A stretch of DNA of 64,000 nucleotides from an uncultured Lacticaseibacillus sp. (GCA_934370925.1 CAKRNG010000002.1:1-64000), one strand, 5' to 3'. Numbered from the stretch's first letter, positions 17,336-28,714 are shown. Notes: a model not told the origin generated them from the sequence alone. Numbers and translations: made by a program.

Positions 17336-17973
17336 TGAAAACAGTGATTTGGGATTTTGATGGGACGCTTTTTGACACGTATCCCGGGATGATTCGGGCG
17401 TTAGTTACCGTTTTAGAGGCGCATCAGTTACCCGCAGACGCGCAGGAACTTCTAAAGGCGACCAAGTACGATTCGATGAAACGGGTCCTGGACGACTATG
17501 CAGTTAAGTATGATGTGGCGCGAACGGTGCTACAGGCGGAATATAATGCGAATGAACGGCGTCTGAACCAGAATCCGCAACCGTACCCAGGTGCGCTCGC
17601 TGCAACGTCCACGGTGAAGGTTGAGGGGGGCATGAATTTGCTCTGGACACACCGGGATCAGAAGGCGTGGCAGTTACTGCGTCAGAACCAAATGTCCGGG
17701 TTGTTTGCGGGTGGCACAACGATTGATATGCACTTTAAGCGAAAACCAAATCCAGAATCCGTCTTGTACCTGCTGAATCAGTTTGAGACGACTGCCACAG
17801 ACACACTCGTTGTGGGCGACAGGCGGTTGGATGTTGAAGCAGGCGCGGCAGCGGGATGCCAAACGTTGTACATCGATGTGGATGGCCTTCATGATGCACC
17901 AACGGCAACGTATACGGCGCCAACACTAGCGAAAGCACTGCCCACGATTCGGCAGTTCGTTGCGGGGGACTAA
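17335..17973 (+). CDS. HAD-superfamily hydrolase
   Basis: This is a phosphatase-type enzyme of 212 residues of the HAD-IA group. Motif I is DFDGTLFDT (residues 7-15), motif II is the WTHRD segment (near 103), and motif III/IV is KPNPES followed by VVGDRRLDVEAGAAAG (near 160-175). The substrate cannot be told; sugar phosphates and nucleotides are common for this subgroup. It is translationally coupled to dtd. Confidence 0.85.
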   Translation: MKTVIWDFDGTLFDTYPGMIRALVTVLEAHQLPADAQELLKATKYDSMKRVLDDYAVKYDVARTVLQAEYNANERRLNQNPQPYPGALAATSTVKVEGGMNLLWTHRDQKAWQLLRQNQMSGLFAGGTTIDMHFKRKPNPESVLYLLNQFETTATDTLVVGDRRLDVEAGAAAGCQTLYIDVDGLHDAPTATYTAPTLAKALPTIRQFVAGD

Positions 17974-18019
17974 CTGCGGGCAGATTTTGCGTTAATCCCC
18001 TGAAAAATCGTTTTTGGGG

Positions 18020-18048
18020 TTGCATTTCTCGTGGTTTCAGTCTATATT
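18020..18048 (+). promoter_or_regulatory. Promoter of the pyr operon
   Basis: TTGCAT (18020-18025) and TATATT (18043-18048) are 17 bp apart and lie just before the PyrR-responsive leader. No other promoter of this strength is seen before pyrE. Confidence 0.75.
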
Positions 18049-18075
18049 AATGACAACATAAAATCCTTTAACATC

Positions 18076-18721
<646 letters not shown>

Positions 18722-18783
18722 ACTGAATAAAAACTAGATTGCGGCAGATGAACGCAATCTGGTAAACACCAAATGATTTAATT

Positions 18784-18877
18784 GACTCCAGAGAGGGCAA
18801 AATGGAATTGGGTTGGCTATTTTTGTGTAGCCGAAGAAGACCACGACGCCTAACTAACGGGCATCGTGGTCTTTTTT
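18784..18877 (+). promoter_or_regulatory. PyrR attenuator 2 (between pyrR and pyrB)
   Basis: A second PyrR-loop-like segment, CTCCAGAGAGGGCAAAATGG (18786-18805), contains the GAGAGG core but departs from consensus after it. A strong terminator follows: AGACCACGACGCC (18838-18850) with GGGCATCGTGGTCT (18859-18872) and a T-run. The layout matches the multiple attenuators of known pyr operons. Confidence 0.8.
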
Positions 18878-18892
18878 ACTAGGAGGAAGCAT

Positions 18893-19831
18893 ATGTTGGC
18901 ATCTCAAATTGAACAAAACGCGGGGCACTTGCTCAGCATGAAGGATTTAGACACTGAGGCAATCACGCAATTATTGAACCGGGCAGAGGCGTTTAAGGCG
19001 GGGACGCAGGTTGTTTTGTCAGAACCTGTTTACGCTGTGAATCTCTTCTTCGAAAACAGTACGCGGACACACACGAGCTTTGAAATGGCTGAACGAAAAC
19101 TCGGCTTCACCATTCTCCCTTTTGACCCCAGCACGAGTTCTGTGACAAAGGGTGAGACGCTCCATGACACGTTGCTCACACTTGACGCGATTGGTGCGCA
19201 AATTGCAGTCATTCGGCACAAGCAGAATCGCTACTTTGATGAACTGCTTGCGGGCAGTGACCTCGACTTAGGAATTGTGAATGCGGGTGATGGTTCAGGT
19301 GAGCACCCCTCCCAAAGCTTGCTGGATTTGATGACCATTCGTGAAGAATTCGCTCAATTTGTGGGGTTACGCGTCCTCATTTGTGGTGACATTCGCCATT
19401 CACGGGTAGCGAGGTCAAACGCAGAGGCGCTTGGGAAGTTAGGCGCAACGGTCTTGTTCGCGGGTCCGCGTGAATGGTTTGACGAAAGCCTGGCGACATT
19501 AGGCACATACGGTGATTGGGCGGACTTATTGCCAACCGCGGATGTGGTGATGATGTTGCGCGTGCAGCATGAACGTGGTGCGGGTGCAAACGGCTTCGAC
19601 GCAACGGTATACCACGAAACATATGGGTTAACGGTTGCGCGTGCACAGACAATGAAGAAAACAGCCATTATTATGCATCCGGGTCCCGTGAATCGTGGGG
19701 TGGAATTAGCGAGTGCGTTGGTGCAGGCACCACAGTCACATTTTGTGAAGCAGATGCAAAATGGCGTTTTCGTGCGAATGGCAATGTTGGAACGAATCTG
19801 CCGTGAACGGCACCTTGGAGGATTATCATGA
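18893..19831 (+). CDS. pyrB: Aspartate carbamoyltransferase catalytic chain
   Basis: PyrB joins carbamoyl phosphate to aspartate, the second step of pyrimidine synthesis. The 312-residue protein has the carbamoyl-phosphate loop FFENSTRTHTSFE (near residue 50), the HPSQSLLDLMTI segment and MHPGPVNRG (near 262). ATG 18893 follows AGGAGG right after attenuator 2. Its last four bases overlap the pyrC start (ATGA). No regulatory chain gene is present, as expected for Firmicutes. Confidence 0.95.
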   Translation: MLASQIEQNAGHLLSMKDLDTEAITQLLNRAEAFKAGTQVVLSEPVYAVNLFFENSTRTHTSFEMAERKLGFTILPFDPSTSSVTKGETLHDTLLTLDAIGAQIAVIRHKQNRYFDELLAGSDLDLGIVNAGDGSGEHPSQSLLDLMTIREEFAQFVGLRVLICGDIRHSRVARSNAEALGKLGATVLFAGPREWFDESLATLGTYGDWADLLPTADVVMMLRVQHERGAGANGFDATVYHETYGLTVARAQTMKKTAIIMHPGPVNRGVELASALVQAPQSHFVKQMQNGVFVRMAMLERICRERHLGGLS

Positions 19832-21117
19832 ACAACAAAAGTTTATTGCGCGGTGGCACGGTTAATCTGAATGGTGATTTAATCGAAGCGGACGTTCTCA
19901 TTGCGGATGGACGGGTTGAAGCGATTGGGATGCACCTGCCAGAAACGGATGCGACGGTCTATGATGTCACCGGAATGTTAGTGACGGCTGGCCTTGTCGA
20001 CTTACACGTCCACCTGCGTGATCCTGGTCAGACAACGAAGGAAACGATTGCGACCGGAAGTGCTGCCGCAGCACGTGGGGGCTTCACAACCATCTGCGCG
20101 ATGCCAAACGTCGACCCCGTTCCGGATACACCCGCACGAATTGCACACATGGTGCAGCGGAACCACCACGAGGGTGCGGTGCACATTAAACAGTACGCGA
20201 GCATCACGATGAACCGGCAGGCAGGGGATGTGGTTGATTATGCAGGCGTGAAGGCGGCGGGGGCCATTGCGGTTTCAAATGATGGCAACGGAATTCAATC
20301 CGCCGACACCATGATGCAAGCCCTGCTGGGGGCCAAGGCAGCGGGGCTTCCCCTTGCCGAACACGTTGAAGAAGATAGCCTGAAGCACGATGGGGTCATT
20401 AGTGCAGGGGCCACGGCCGATGCACTTGGGGTTCCGGGGCTGGTGCCATCGATTGAAACAAGCCAGCTTGCACGCGATTTAGCACTTGCACAGGCCGTTG
20501 ATGCACCTTATCACGTGTGCCACTTGTCAACTGCCACAAGCGTTGCCATGGTTCGTGCGGCGAAGAAGGCTGGGGTTCGGGTTACGGCTGAGGTGACGCC
20601 ACACCACTTACTGCTGAGCGACACGGACATTCCGGGTAACGATGCCAATTACAAGATGAACCCACCACTTAGAACGCCAAGTGATTGTGCGGCGCTGTTA
20701 GAAGGGTTGCGAGACGGCACCATCGATTGTATTGCGACGGACCACGCACCCCATACGGATGATGAAAAGGCGCAGGGATTGTGTGGTGCACCGAACGGCA
20801 TTACGGGGAGTGAAACGGCATTTGCGGCGCTCTACACCGCGTTTGTTGCGGGACCAAGCCCTAAATGCCAGTTAACGGATTTACTTAAGTGGCTGAGTTT
20901 TGCGCCAGCTGATATCTTCGGCATGAACGCCGGCAAATTGTTGCCTGGTGAAGCGGCAGACATTGCGGTGTTTGACCTGAAAAACGGCGAAACACTACAG
21001 GCGACAGATTTTGTTTCAAAGGGGCACAACAATCCATTCGTTGGCCGTAAGTTGTACGGCAACACGGTGTATACGTTTGTGGATGGGCAACTAGCTTACG
21101 CAAAAGGGCAGGCATAA
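19828..21117 (+). CDS. pyrC: Dihydroorotase
   Basis: PyrC cyclises carbamoyl aspartate to dihydroorotate. The 429-residue amidohydrolase has the metal motif [10 protein letters not shown] (near residue 56), the CAMPNVDP segment, HVCHLST (near 230) and TDHAPHT (near 305). The length is normal for the class I bacterial enzyme. It overlaps pyrB by four bases, so translation is coupled. Confidence 0.95.
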   Translation: MNNKSLLRGGTVNLNGDLIEADVLIADGRVEAIGMHLPETDATVYDVTGMLVTAGLVDLHVHLRDPGQTTKETIATGSAAAARGGFTTICAMPNVDPVPDTPARIAHMVQRNHHEGAVHIKQYASITMNRQAGDVVDYAGVKAAGAIAVSNDGNGIQSADTMMQALLGAKAAGLPLAEHVEEDSLKHDGVISAGATADALGVPGLVPSIETSQLARDLALAQAVDAPYHVCHLSTATSVAMVRAAKKAGVRVTAEVTPHHLLLSDTDIPGNDANYKMNPPLRTPSDCAALLEGLRDGTIDCIATDHAPHTDDEKAQGLCGAPNGITGSETAFAALYTAFVAGPSPKCQLTDLLKWLSFAPADIFGMNAGKLLPGEAADIAVFDLKNGETLQATDFVSKGHNNPFVGRKLYGNTVYTFVDGQLAYAKGQA

Positions 21118-21154
21118 ATTTAGCACGTCGCGCGAAGCAATCAAGGAGGATACC

Positions 21155-22216
21155 ATGCAGCGGTTTTTAATTTTGGAAGACGGCACCACCTTCACCGGCA
21201 CTGGGTTCGGTGCGGACGTTGAGGTTGACGGTGAAGTTGTTTTCAATACGGGGATGACGGGCTATCAAGAAACGATTACGGACGAATCGTATTGTAACCA
21301 AATTATCACGTTCACTTACCCGCTGATTGGGAATTATGGCATTAGTGCGGGTGCGAGCGAATCGATTATTCCGAGTTGTAGTGGGGTCATCGTGCACGAA
21401 TTAGCACGACGCGCCAGCAACTGGACGTCGGAACTAACGCTAGACGAGTTCTTAAAGTTACACCAGATTCCTGGTATTACGGGTGTCGATACGCGGCGGT
21501 TAACGCGCCATTTACGCGACCAAGGGGTGATGCGCGGCGTGATTACAAGCAATCCTGAACGCGCAGCTGCACGATTCGCGGTCCCTGCACGTCAAGATCA
21601 GGTCGCACAAGTCGCGACGCCGCGTCCTTATCCGAGTGCAGGTACCGGTCAACGCGTGGTGCTCGTCGACTTTGGCCTGAAGCACAGCATCCTCGCTGAA
21701 CTGTCGCGTCGGGCATGTAACGTTACGGTGGTGCCTTACAATACGCCGTTTGAGCAGATTGCGGCGCTACATCCAGATGGCGTGTTGCTTTCAAACGGTC
21801 CAGGGAATCCCGAGGACGTTCCGGGTGCGTTGCCGCTCATTCGGCAGCTGCAAACACACTACCCAATGCTGGGAATTTGTCTGGGTCACCAACTTTTTGC
21901 ACTGGCAAATGGTGCGGAGACGACCAAGATGACATTCGGTCACCGTGGCTTTAACCATGCTGTTCGGGAGATTGCAACGGGGAGTACCTTCTTTACCTCC
22001 CAAAATCACGGTTACGCAGTTGAAGCAGATTCGGTCAAGAACACGGATTTGCTCGTCACCCACGTCGAAATTAACGACGGAACGGTTGAAGGCTTGCGTC
22101 ACCGGAATTATCCGGTCATTTCAGTCCAGTTCCACCCGGATGCAACCCCGGGCCCCCATGATGCGGCGGGAATCTTTGACGACTTCTGCGCGATGATGAA
22201 GGCGCGTCAAGACTAG
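21155..22216 (+). CDS. carA: Carbamoyl-phosphate synthase small chain (glutaminase)
   Basis: CarA (PyrAA) hydrolyses glutamine and passes ammonia to CarB. The 353-residue protein has the N-terminal CarA domain ([23 protein letters not shown]) and a class I glutaminase domain with the nucleophile Cys in LGICLGHQ (near 245). The catalytic His is in [12 protein letters not shown]; the usual sequence is HPE, so the triad Glu is replaced by Asp here (codon GAT). The conservative change may keep activity. It is followed by carB after 54 bases. Confidence 0.93.
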   Translation: MQRFLILEDGTTFTGTGFGADVEVDGEVVFNTGMTGYQETITDESYCNQIITFTYPLIGNYGISAGASESIIPSCSGVIVHELARRASNWTSELTLDEFLKLHQIPGITGVDTRRLTRHLRDQGVMRGVITSNPERAAARFAVPARQDQVAQVATPRPYPSAGTGQRVVLVDFGLKHSILAELSRRACNVTVVPYNTPFEQIAALHPDGVLLSNGPGNPEDVPGALPLIRQLQTHYPMLGICLGHQLFALANGAETTKMTFGHRGFNHAVREIATGSTFFTSQNHGYAVEADSVKNTDLLVTHVEINDGTVEGLRHRNYPVISVQFHPDATPGPHDAAGIFDDFCAMMKARQD

Positions 22217-22270
22217 CCAGTACCCGCACGGTGCCACGATTGAACGTAATGATGAAAGAGGAGACACATA

Positions 22271-25200
22271 ATGCCTAAACGAAATGATATTCACAAAATT
22301 ATGGTCATCGGATCTGGTCCCATTATTATTGGCCAGGCTGCTGAGTTCGATTATTCAGGAACCCAGGCATGTCTTGCACTCCGCGAAGAAGGATACGAAA
22401 CCGTTCTGATTAACTCTAATCCGGCAACCATCATGACGGATCGCGAAATTGCGGATACAGTTTACCTCGAACCACTGACCCTTCCGTTCGTAACGCGTGT
22501 GTTGCGTAAGGAGCGACCAGATGCTATTCTCCCAACACTTGGCGGTCAGCAAGGACTCAACATGGCCCTTGAGCTATCGGACGCAGGCGTGTTAGACGAG
22601 CTGAACATCGAACTCCTCGGGACCAAACTGAGCGCCATCAACGAAGCGGAAGATCGGGAAGAATTCAAGGAACTCATGCAGCGGCTGGGAGAACCCATTC
22701 CAGCTTCCCAGAGTGTGAATACCGTCGACGAGGCTGTGGCGTTTGCACAAGCGACTGGCTATCCGGTTATCGTGCGTCCTGCATTTACGATGGGGGGCAC
22801 TGGTGGTGGAATGTGCGACACAGAGACTGAACTGCGGGAAATCTGTACGAATGCGTTGAAATTGTCGCCCATTACGCAAGCATTAATTGAACAGAGCATT
22901 GCGGGCTATAAAGAAATTGAATATGAAGTGATGCGGGACCACGCGGGTAACGGCATGGTGGTTTGCAACATGGAAAACTTCGACCCAGTTGGAATTCATA
23001 CGGGCGATTCCATTGTGACCGCGCCCGTCCAGACGCTGACGGACCGGCAGGCGCAAATGCTGCGGGACAGTTCACTCCGTATTATTCAGGCGCTGGGCAT
23101 TGAGGGGGGCTGTAACGTGCAGCTTGCGCTCGACCCAAACAGTGATCAGTATTACATTATTGAAGTGAATCCACGTGTTTCCCGGTCGAGTGCACTGGCA
23201 TCAAAGGCGACGGGTTACCCAATTGCCAAGATTGCGGCTAAAATCGCAATTGGCTTGAACTTAGACGAAATCAAGAACCCCATTACACAGGTCACCTACG
23301 CCCAGTTTGAACCCATGCTTGATTACGTGGTGGTTAAGATTCCACGGTGGCCGTTCGATAAATTCACAAATGGGAACCGTCTGCTTGGAACCCAGATGAA
23401 GGCGACGGGGGAAGTTATGGCAATTGGGCGGAATTTCGAGGAAGCACTGCTCAAGGCGGTGCGGTCACTCGAAATCGACCGGGACTACCTGTTCGACCCA
23501 GACGCACAGAATGCGGACGAGGATACACTCGTGCAAAACATCGTGAACGCACGGGATGACCGGTTGTTTTACCTTGCCACTGCACTTCGCCGCGGGTACA
23601 CGGTTTATGAATTAGGAAAGTTGACGGGCATTAACGTCTTCTTCCTCGACAAATTACTGCACATTCTCGAAATTGAGAATGACTTGAAGGCAAATGTTGG
23701 CGATATGACGCACATGCGTGTCGCTAAGCAAAACGGCTTCAGTGATGCCACAATTGGCCAATTATGGCATCAAGACGAAACCACTATTCGGCAGAACCGG
23801 TTGGCGGCTGGCATCGCCCCTGTCTACAAGATGGTCGATACGTGTGCTGCTGAGTTTACGGCCGCAACGCCATACTTTTACGGAACTTACGATGAGGAAA
23901 ATGAAAGTGAACCGCTCGATAAGCCATCCGTAATTGTGCTTGGTTCTGGTCCAATCCGGATTGGTCAGGGGGTCGAATTCGATTACGCAACGGTCCATGC
24001 CGTCCGTGCACTCCAGCGAGCAGGGTACGCTGCCATCGTGGTGAATAATAACCCCGAAACGGTTTCAACCGATTTTACGGTGGCGGACAAGCTTTACTTT
24101 GAACCATTAACACTCGAAGATGTGCTAAATGTGGTCGACCGGGAACAACCACTTGGCGTCATCGCTCAGTTTGGGGGACAGACGGCCGTCAATTTGGCGG
24201 GACCACTGGAACGGGCAGGCGTGGCGGTCTTGGGGACCACGGTTGCCGATCTGAACCGAGCGGAAGACCGCGATGACTTCAACCAAATTGTGCGCGATTT
24301 GCACATTCCGCAACCAGTTGGCGCAACGGCCACGAATCTTGAAGGGGCACTTGCCGCCGCAAACAAGGTCGGTTATCCTGCCCTTTTACGCCCGAGCTAC
24401 GTGCTGGGCGGCCGTGCCATGACCATTATCTACAATGACGATGAGTTGCGTGAATATGTCTCCACGGCGGTGCAGGTTTCAGAGGGTCATCCCGTTCTGA
24501 TCGACCACTACTTGGAAGGCAAGGAATGTGAAGTCGACGTCATTAGTGACGGAAAGAATGTGCTTCTACCTGGCATTATGGAGCATGTTGAACGGTCAGG
24601 CGTTCACTCAGGGGACTCGATGGCCATCTACCCACCGCAGTCCTTCAGTACGCACGTGCGCGAGCAAATTATCACGTATGCGCGAGACTTGGCACTTGAA
24701 CTAAACACCGTGGGGATGATGAATATTCAATTCATCGTTAGTGACGAGACTGTCTATGTGATTGAGGTGAATCCACGTGCCAGTCGCACCGTGCCATTCT
24801 TGAGCAAGGTCACCGGAATCCCGATGGCACAAGTGGCCACGCAGATTATTATGGGGGCAACGCTGACGGAACTTGGCTACGAACCTGGACTTGCACCTGA
24901 GCCAAGTGTGGTTCACGTGAAGGCGCCCGTCTTCTCCTTCACCAAGTTAGCAGACGTGGATAGTCTACTCGGACCTGAAATGAAGTCAACGGGTGAAGTT
25001 ATGGGGAGCGATGAGACGTTGGCCAAGGCGCTATACAAAGCCTTTGCGGCCGCAAAACTAGCCATGCCAGATCACGGAAATGTGCTCATCACCGTGGCAG
25101 ACGGACAGAAGGCGGGTGTGTTGCCACTCGCAAAGAAGTTAGCGGATCTTGGGTACCAACTCATGGCAACGAGCGGGACCGCTTCGGCACTTCAAGCAGC

Positions 25201-25450
25201 GGGATTACGTTGCATCACGGTTGCCAAAGTGGGGACAGCCGACCAAGATATTTTGGCCGAAATTAATGCGGGACACATTCAGGCGGCCATCAATACGGTT
25301 GACCAAGATCACGATGCAAACGGGGATGCCGCGAAGATTCGGCAAGCAGCCATCATGCACGGAATTCCGCTCTTCACGGCGCTTGATACGGCGACGGCGA
25401 TGGTCCAGGCAATCGCCGACCGTAGTTTTGATGCAGTGCCACTTGGCTAA
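22271..25450 (+). CDS. carB: Carbamoyl-phosphate synthase large chain
   Basis: CarB (PyrAB) makes carbamoyl phosphate from bicarbonate, ATP and ammonia. The 1059-residue protein is the usual internal duplication: carboxyphosphate half (about 1-550, with [21 protein letters not shown] split by motif) and carbamoyl-phosphate half (from about 553, [20 protein letters not shown]), each with an ATP-grasp fold, then a C-terminal MGS-like regulatory domain (from about 930). The length is typical. Linkage to the pyr genes marks it as the pyrimidine-regulated copy. Confidence 0.96.
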   Translation: MPKRNDIHKIMVIGSGPIIIGQAAEFDYSGTQACLALREEGYETVLINSNPATIMTDREIADTVYLEPLTLPFVTRVLRKERPDAILPTLGGQQGLNMALELSDAGVLDELNIELLGTKLSAINEAEDREEFKELMQRLGEPIPASQSVNTVDEAVAFAQATGYPVIVRPAFTMGGTGGGMCDTETELREICTNALKLSPITQALIEQSIAGYKEIEYEVMRDHAGNGMVVCNMENFDPVGIHTGDSIVTAPVQTLTDRQAQMLRDSSLRIIQALGIEGGCNVQLALDPNSDQYYIIEVNPRVSRSSALASKATGYPIAKIAAKIAIGLNLDEIKNPITQVTYAQFEPMLDYVVVKIPRWPFDKFTNGNRLLGTQMKATGEVMAIGRNFEEALLKAVRSLEIDRDYLFDPDAQNADEDTLVQNIVNARDDRLFYLATALRRGYTVYELGKLTGINVFFLDKLLHILEIENDLKANVGDMTHMRVAKQNGFSDATIGQLWHQDETTIRQNRLAAGIAPVYKMVDTCAAEFTAATPYFYGTYDEENESEPLDKPSVIVLGSGPIRIGQGVEFDYATVHAVRALQRAGYAAIVVNNNPETVSTDFTVADKLYFEPLTLEDVLNVVDREQPLGVIAQFGGQTAVNLAGPLERAGVAVLGTTVADLNRAEDRDDFNQIVRDLHIPQPVGATATNLEGALAAANKVGYPALLRPSYVLGGRAMTIIYNDDELREYVSTAVQVSEGHPVLIDHYLEGKECEVDVISDGKNVLLPGIMEHVERSGVHSGDSMAIYPPQSFSTHVREQIITYARDLALELNTVGMMNIQFIVSDETVYVIEVNPRASRTVPFLSKVTGIPMAQVATQIIMGATLTELGYEPGLAPEPSVVHVKAPVFSFTKLADVDSLLGPEMKSTGEVMGSDETLAKALYKAFAAAKLAMPDHGNVLITVADGQKAGVLPLAKKLADLGYQLMATSGTASALQAAGLRCITVAKVGTADQDILAEINAGHIQAAINTVDQDHDANGDAAKIRQAAIMHGIPLFTALDTATAMVQAIADRSFDAVPLG

Positions 25451-25472
25451 AGCATAATGGGGGCAATTTGAG

Positions 25473-26189
25473 ATGGATTTAACAGTAGAACGACCAATTA
25501 TTGCGTTAGATTTTCCGGATATTGCGACTACCCGTCATTTTTTGGGGCGGTTTGACCAGGAGACGCAGTTGTTTGTGAAGGTGGGCATGGAATTATTCTA
25601 TTCTGCCGGACCTGACATCGTACGTGAGCTACGTGCGGCGGGACACGACGTCTTCCTTGACCTGAAACTTCATGACATTCCGCACACGGTTGAGGCGGGC
25701 ATGCGCAGTATTGCGAAGCTCGGCGTTGCGATGACCACCACCCACATTTCTGGTGGGAGCGAGATGCTCCGCGCGGCAAAGTCTGGACTTGAGGCGGGCG
25801 CATCAACGGGAACAACCACGAAACTCTTAGGTATCACGCAACTAACCTCCACCTCAGAAGCGCAGATGCACGATGAACAACACATTCCGGGTGCCTTGAG
25901 CGCAGATGTGGTGCACCGCGCACGGTTAGCCGAGAAATCGGGGTGCGATGGCGTGGTTTGCTCCGCGCTAGAGGCAACCGACATCTTCAAGGCGACCAAC
26001 ACGTCATTTTTACGGATTACGCCTGGAATTCGTCCTACCCAAAATTCGGTGGATGATCAAGTGCGCGTGGTGACACCGGCGCGCGCGAAAGAATTAAATA
26101 GCTCGGGCATCGTCGTGGGCCGCCCCATTACGCAGGCAACCGATCCTGTCGCCGCATATTTTGCCATTCAAAATGCTTGGCATAACTGA
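25473..26189 (+). CDS. pyrF: Orotidine 5'-phosphate decarboxylase
   Basis: PyrF converts OMP to UMP. The 238-residue TIM-barrel protein has the catalytic FLDLKLHDIPHTV motif (near residue 60), the CDGVVCSA segment (near 150) and ITPGIRP (near 182). It starts 22 bases after carB; in several lactobacilli pyrD sits in this gap, but there is no room for it here. Confidence 0.95.
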   Translation: MDLTVERPIIALDFPDIATTRHFLGRFDQETQLFVKVGMELFYSAGPDIVRELRAAGHDVFLDLKLHDIPHTVEAGMRSIAKLGVAMTTTHISGGSEMLRAAKSGLEAGASTGTTTKLLGITQLTSTSEAQMHDEQHIPGALSADVVHRARLAEKSGCDGVVCSALEATDIFKATNTSFLRITPGIRPTQNSVDDQVRVVTPARAKELNSSGIVVGRPITQATDPVAAYFAIQNAWHN

Positions 26190-26202
26190 AAGGAAGCTCA
26201 CC

Positions 26203-26856
26203 ATGACCACAATTGATTTCGCCACCACCATTGCACGTGATTTACTTGCCATCGAAGCCGTAACGCTGCGCCCACGAACGCCATTCACCTGGGCAAGTGG
26301 GTTAAAGAGTCCCATTTACACGGACAACCGCCTGACGATTAGCTACCCAATTGTTCGGCAACATATTATTGATGGCCTCGTTGCCCTTATTCGGGACCAG
26401 TTCCCGCAAGCTGAGGTGATTGCAGGAACCGCAACGGCGGGCATTCCCCACGCTGCGTGGGTGGCACAAGAACTGAACTTACCATTGGTTTATATTCGGA
26501 GCAAACCAAAGGACCACGGTCAGGGGCGCCAAATTGAGGGCCACTTAACGGCGGGTGCGAACACGGTGGTGATTGACGATCTCCTCTCAACGGGGGGGAG
26601 CGTCATTCAGGCCGCTGAAGCCGCGCGGCGGGAAGGAGCCAATGTGGTTGGCGTTTGCGGGATTTTCAGCTACGAATTGCCCGCTGCAACCACGAACTTT
26701 GCAGAAGCAAAAATTCCATTTGCGACGTTGACGGGTTATTCAACGTTGGTGAAAGCGGCTGTTGCAACAGGCGCAATTGATGCACGCGATGAGGCAACGT
26801 TGCATGAATGGCGTCAGGATCCACAGGCGTGGGCAACCCAATTTACGCAAAAGTAG
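26203..26856 (+). CDS. pyrE: Orotate phosphoribosyltransferase
   Basis: PyrE joins orotate to PRPP giving OMP. The 217-residue type I PRTase has TWASGLKSPIYTDNR (near residue 26), the YIRSKPKDHGQGRQIEG loop (near 98) and the PRPP loop VVIDDLLSTGGS (near 123). I chose ATG 26203 with an AAGGAAG site over an in-frame ATG at 26161 inside pyrF. It closes the operon. Confidence 0.95.
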   Translation: MTTIDFATTIARDLLAIEAVTLRPRTPFTWASGLKSPIYTDNRLTISYPIVRQHIIDGLVALIRDQFPQAEVIAGTATAGIPHAAWVAQELNLPLVYIRSKPKDHGQGRQIEGHLTAGANTVVIDDLLSTGGSVIQAAEAARREGANVVGVCGIFSYELPAATTNFAEAKIPFATLTGYSTLVKAAVATGAIDARDEATLHEWRQDPQAWATQFTQK

Positions 26857-26894
26857 GCTACTGATGGTCATTCTAGGCTGAAAATACTGGTCTG

Positions 26895-26945
26895 AAAAAA
26901 GTGCCCCTGCAGAAATTCATTCGGATTTCTGTAGGGGCACTTTTA
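26895..26945. terminator. Terminator shared by the pyr operon and the amidase gene
   Basis: AAAAGTGCCCCTGCAGAAAT pairs with ATTTCTGTAGGGGCACTTTT. A-run and T-run make it bidirectional between convergent pyrE and the amidase gene. Confidence 0.88.
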
Positions 26946-26968
26946 TTTGGTGTATCGTATTTTCCTAA

Positions 26969-28285
26969 TTAACGGTGGTATCCCGCCGCGAAGTATTTGT
27001 TCAAACCATTCACGATATCGAGTGCAACTTTAGCTTGGTAAGCGCTGGTCTTAATCTTGCTGAAGTCATTTGTGTTATTGATATAGCCCAATTCGAGCAA
27101 GATGGATGGTTGCTTATTATCCCGGAGAACTTCGAAGTTTCCGTAAGCAACCCCGCGACTGTTTGTGTTTAGATTTGCAAGACTGTTGCTGAGGTACGTC
27201 GCTAGGTGCATGTCCTTCGATTCACTGTAGTAGTATGTGGTGTGGCCCTCAGCGCTATTTGCAGTTGGTGAGGAATCGAAGTGAATACTGATGAATGCGT
27301 CTGCATTGGCCTTTTGTGCCGTGACGGGGCGCGTGGCCAAGTCAACATACGTGTCCGTGCTGCGCGTCATAATCACGTTGGCACCGGCCGTGCGTAATTG
27401 GCTGGCAACCGCGTTCGCTGTTTGGAGGGTGTACGTCTTTTCGTAGGCACCATCCGTGGAACTTGCCCCGCCATCGCTGCCACCGTGTCCGGCATCAAGC
27501 ACAATTGTCGCTTCGGCAAGACTCGTTGCGGCTTTGCTACTCTTGCCATCACTTGGCGTGGAAACAACCCAGCTGGCGACGTACCCGACTTTACCGTTGT
27601 TGGCACGCACGTGGTACCAATCGCCGTCCTGGTTGAGTACGGTCAATTCGGTGTTCTTGCTGAGGTTCATCAGGACGGTCGCATTAATTCCGCCCGCCTG
27701 ACGCAAGTGGGTAGATGTGTTAGTTTTCACCTTAATCTGCGTGGATGTATTGGCTTGGCTGACGGCTGATTGTTGACTTGTAACGGTCGTTGTCTGCCCA
27801 GTCAGTTCCAGGTATTGCGTGCTGACCCAAGCAGCCGTGTTCTTGTACACAATCTGGCTCCAGTCACCTTGACTGTACACCACCTTGACGTTCGTTCCAG
27901 CCGTGATGGTGCCAAGTAACTTCGCGTTGGCATTTGCGTATTGGCGCACATTGACCTGGGCGTTGACCTGCGCGATTTTGGCAGCGCTGGTGGTGGCATC
28001 GTCCTTATTGACGAGCCAGCTAGCAACCCATCCGACTTGGTTTCCGGCTAGACGGACTTCATACCAAGAATTACGTTCGGCAATAATATCAAGTTTTGCG
28101 CCCGTCTGGGATTGCCCCACAACATCGTACGCAAGCCCAGGTCCCTTACGAATGTTAAGGACGCTTGCTGTGACGGTTAGGGTTTTCGTGCCGGCTAAAA
28201 CGGTCGTTGTGGCGAGACTAACGCCGAGTAAGATGGCAGTAATAATGAGCAATGGCCATTTTTTTAGGTGTAGATTCTTCTTCAT
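26969..28285 (-). CDS. Secreted N-acetylmuramoyl-L-alanine amidase with SH3b repeats
   Basis: The enzyme cuts the amide between muramic acid and the peptide stem of peptidoglycan. The 438-residue protein has a signal peptide (MKKNLHLKKWPLLIITAILL, ending near VLAG at 32), three bacterial SH3 wall-binding domains (about 34-92, 103-160, 182-243) and a zinc-dependent Amidase_3 domain (about 260-432) with VLDAGHGGSDGG, SIHFDSS and the catalytic Glu in LLELGYINN. This type of amidase is commonly found upstream of hisS in Firmicutes. It is transcribed away from hisS. Confidence 0.93.
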   Translation of the reverse strand: MKKNLHLKKWPLLIITAILLGVSLATTTVLAGTKTLTVTASVLNIRKGPGLAYDVVGQSQTGAKLDIIAERNSWYEVRLAGNQVGWVASWLVNKDDATTSAAKIAQVNAQVNVRQYANANAKLLGTITAGTNVKVVYSQGDWSQIVYKNTAAWVSTQYLELTGQTTTVTSQQSAVSQANTSTQIKVKTNTSTHLRQAGGINATVLMNLSKNTELTVLNQDGDWYHVRANNGKVGYVASWVVSTPSDGKSSKAATSLAEATIVLDAGHGGSDGGASSTDGAYEKTYTLQTANAVASQLRTAGANVIMTRSTDTYVDLATRPVTAQKANADAFISIHFDSSPTANSAEGHTTYYYSESKDMHLATYLSNSLANLNTNSRGVAYGNFEVLRDNKQPSILLELGYINNTNDFSKIKTSAYQAKVALDIVNGLNKYFAAGYHR

Positions 28286-28463
28286 GAACAGGCCTCCGTG
28301 TTTCCGTTATCTTAAATTATACCAGACGGAAGAGATAGTGGTGTTTATAAAATGTCTTTGTTTGGCGGTTGTGGGTGCGCCATAGTTTTCTGCAACTTTT
28401 TGGGGATTCCGCCGTTACTTTGTGCGTGAATCCGAAAAAAGGCGAGATAGTTTTCTGAATCCC

Positions 28464-28492
28464 TTGACCACATCGATATTTCTGGGTAGTAT
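28464..28492 (+). promoter_or_regulatory. Promoter of hisS-aspS
   Basis: TTGACC (28464-28469) and TAGTAT (28487-28492) are 17 bp apart, directly before the T-box leader. Confidence 0.75.
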
Positions 28493-28499
28493 GAAGTTA

Positions 28500-28691
28500 A
28501 ATAATTCCAGAACCTATGACGAAGCAGAAGAGATCAACTTAAGCGACCCGGGACGGTGTAAGCCGGGGATGATTGACAAGACACTTTCGAGGTAGACGCG
28601 CTCCGGTAACCACCGTTATGGTTTGAGTTAAACAGTAAGGTGGTACCGTGTGCTTGCACCCTTCGCGATTTGTCGCGAAGGGTGTTTTTTT
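28500..28691 (+). promoter_or_regulatory. T-box riboswitch for hisS-aspS (overlapping GAC/CAC specifier)
   Basis: The leader contains a stem I with AGAAGAGAT, a T-box sequence AAGGTGGTACCGTG (28637-28650) and a terminator CACCCTTCGCGA/TCGCGAAGGGTG (28657-28684) with a T-run. By position relative to the 3' GAG of stem I, the specifier is GAC (28580-28582, Asp); CAC (28582-28584, His) overlaps it by one base. The downstream genes are hisS and aspS. T-boxes read uncharged tRNA through codon-anticodon pairing; dual sensing is inferred. Confidence 0.88.
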
Positions 28692-28714
28692 ATGGAAGAA
28701 AGGGACAATGCAAA

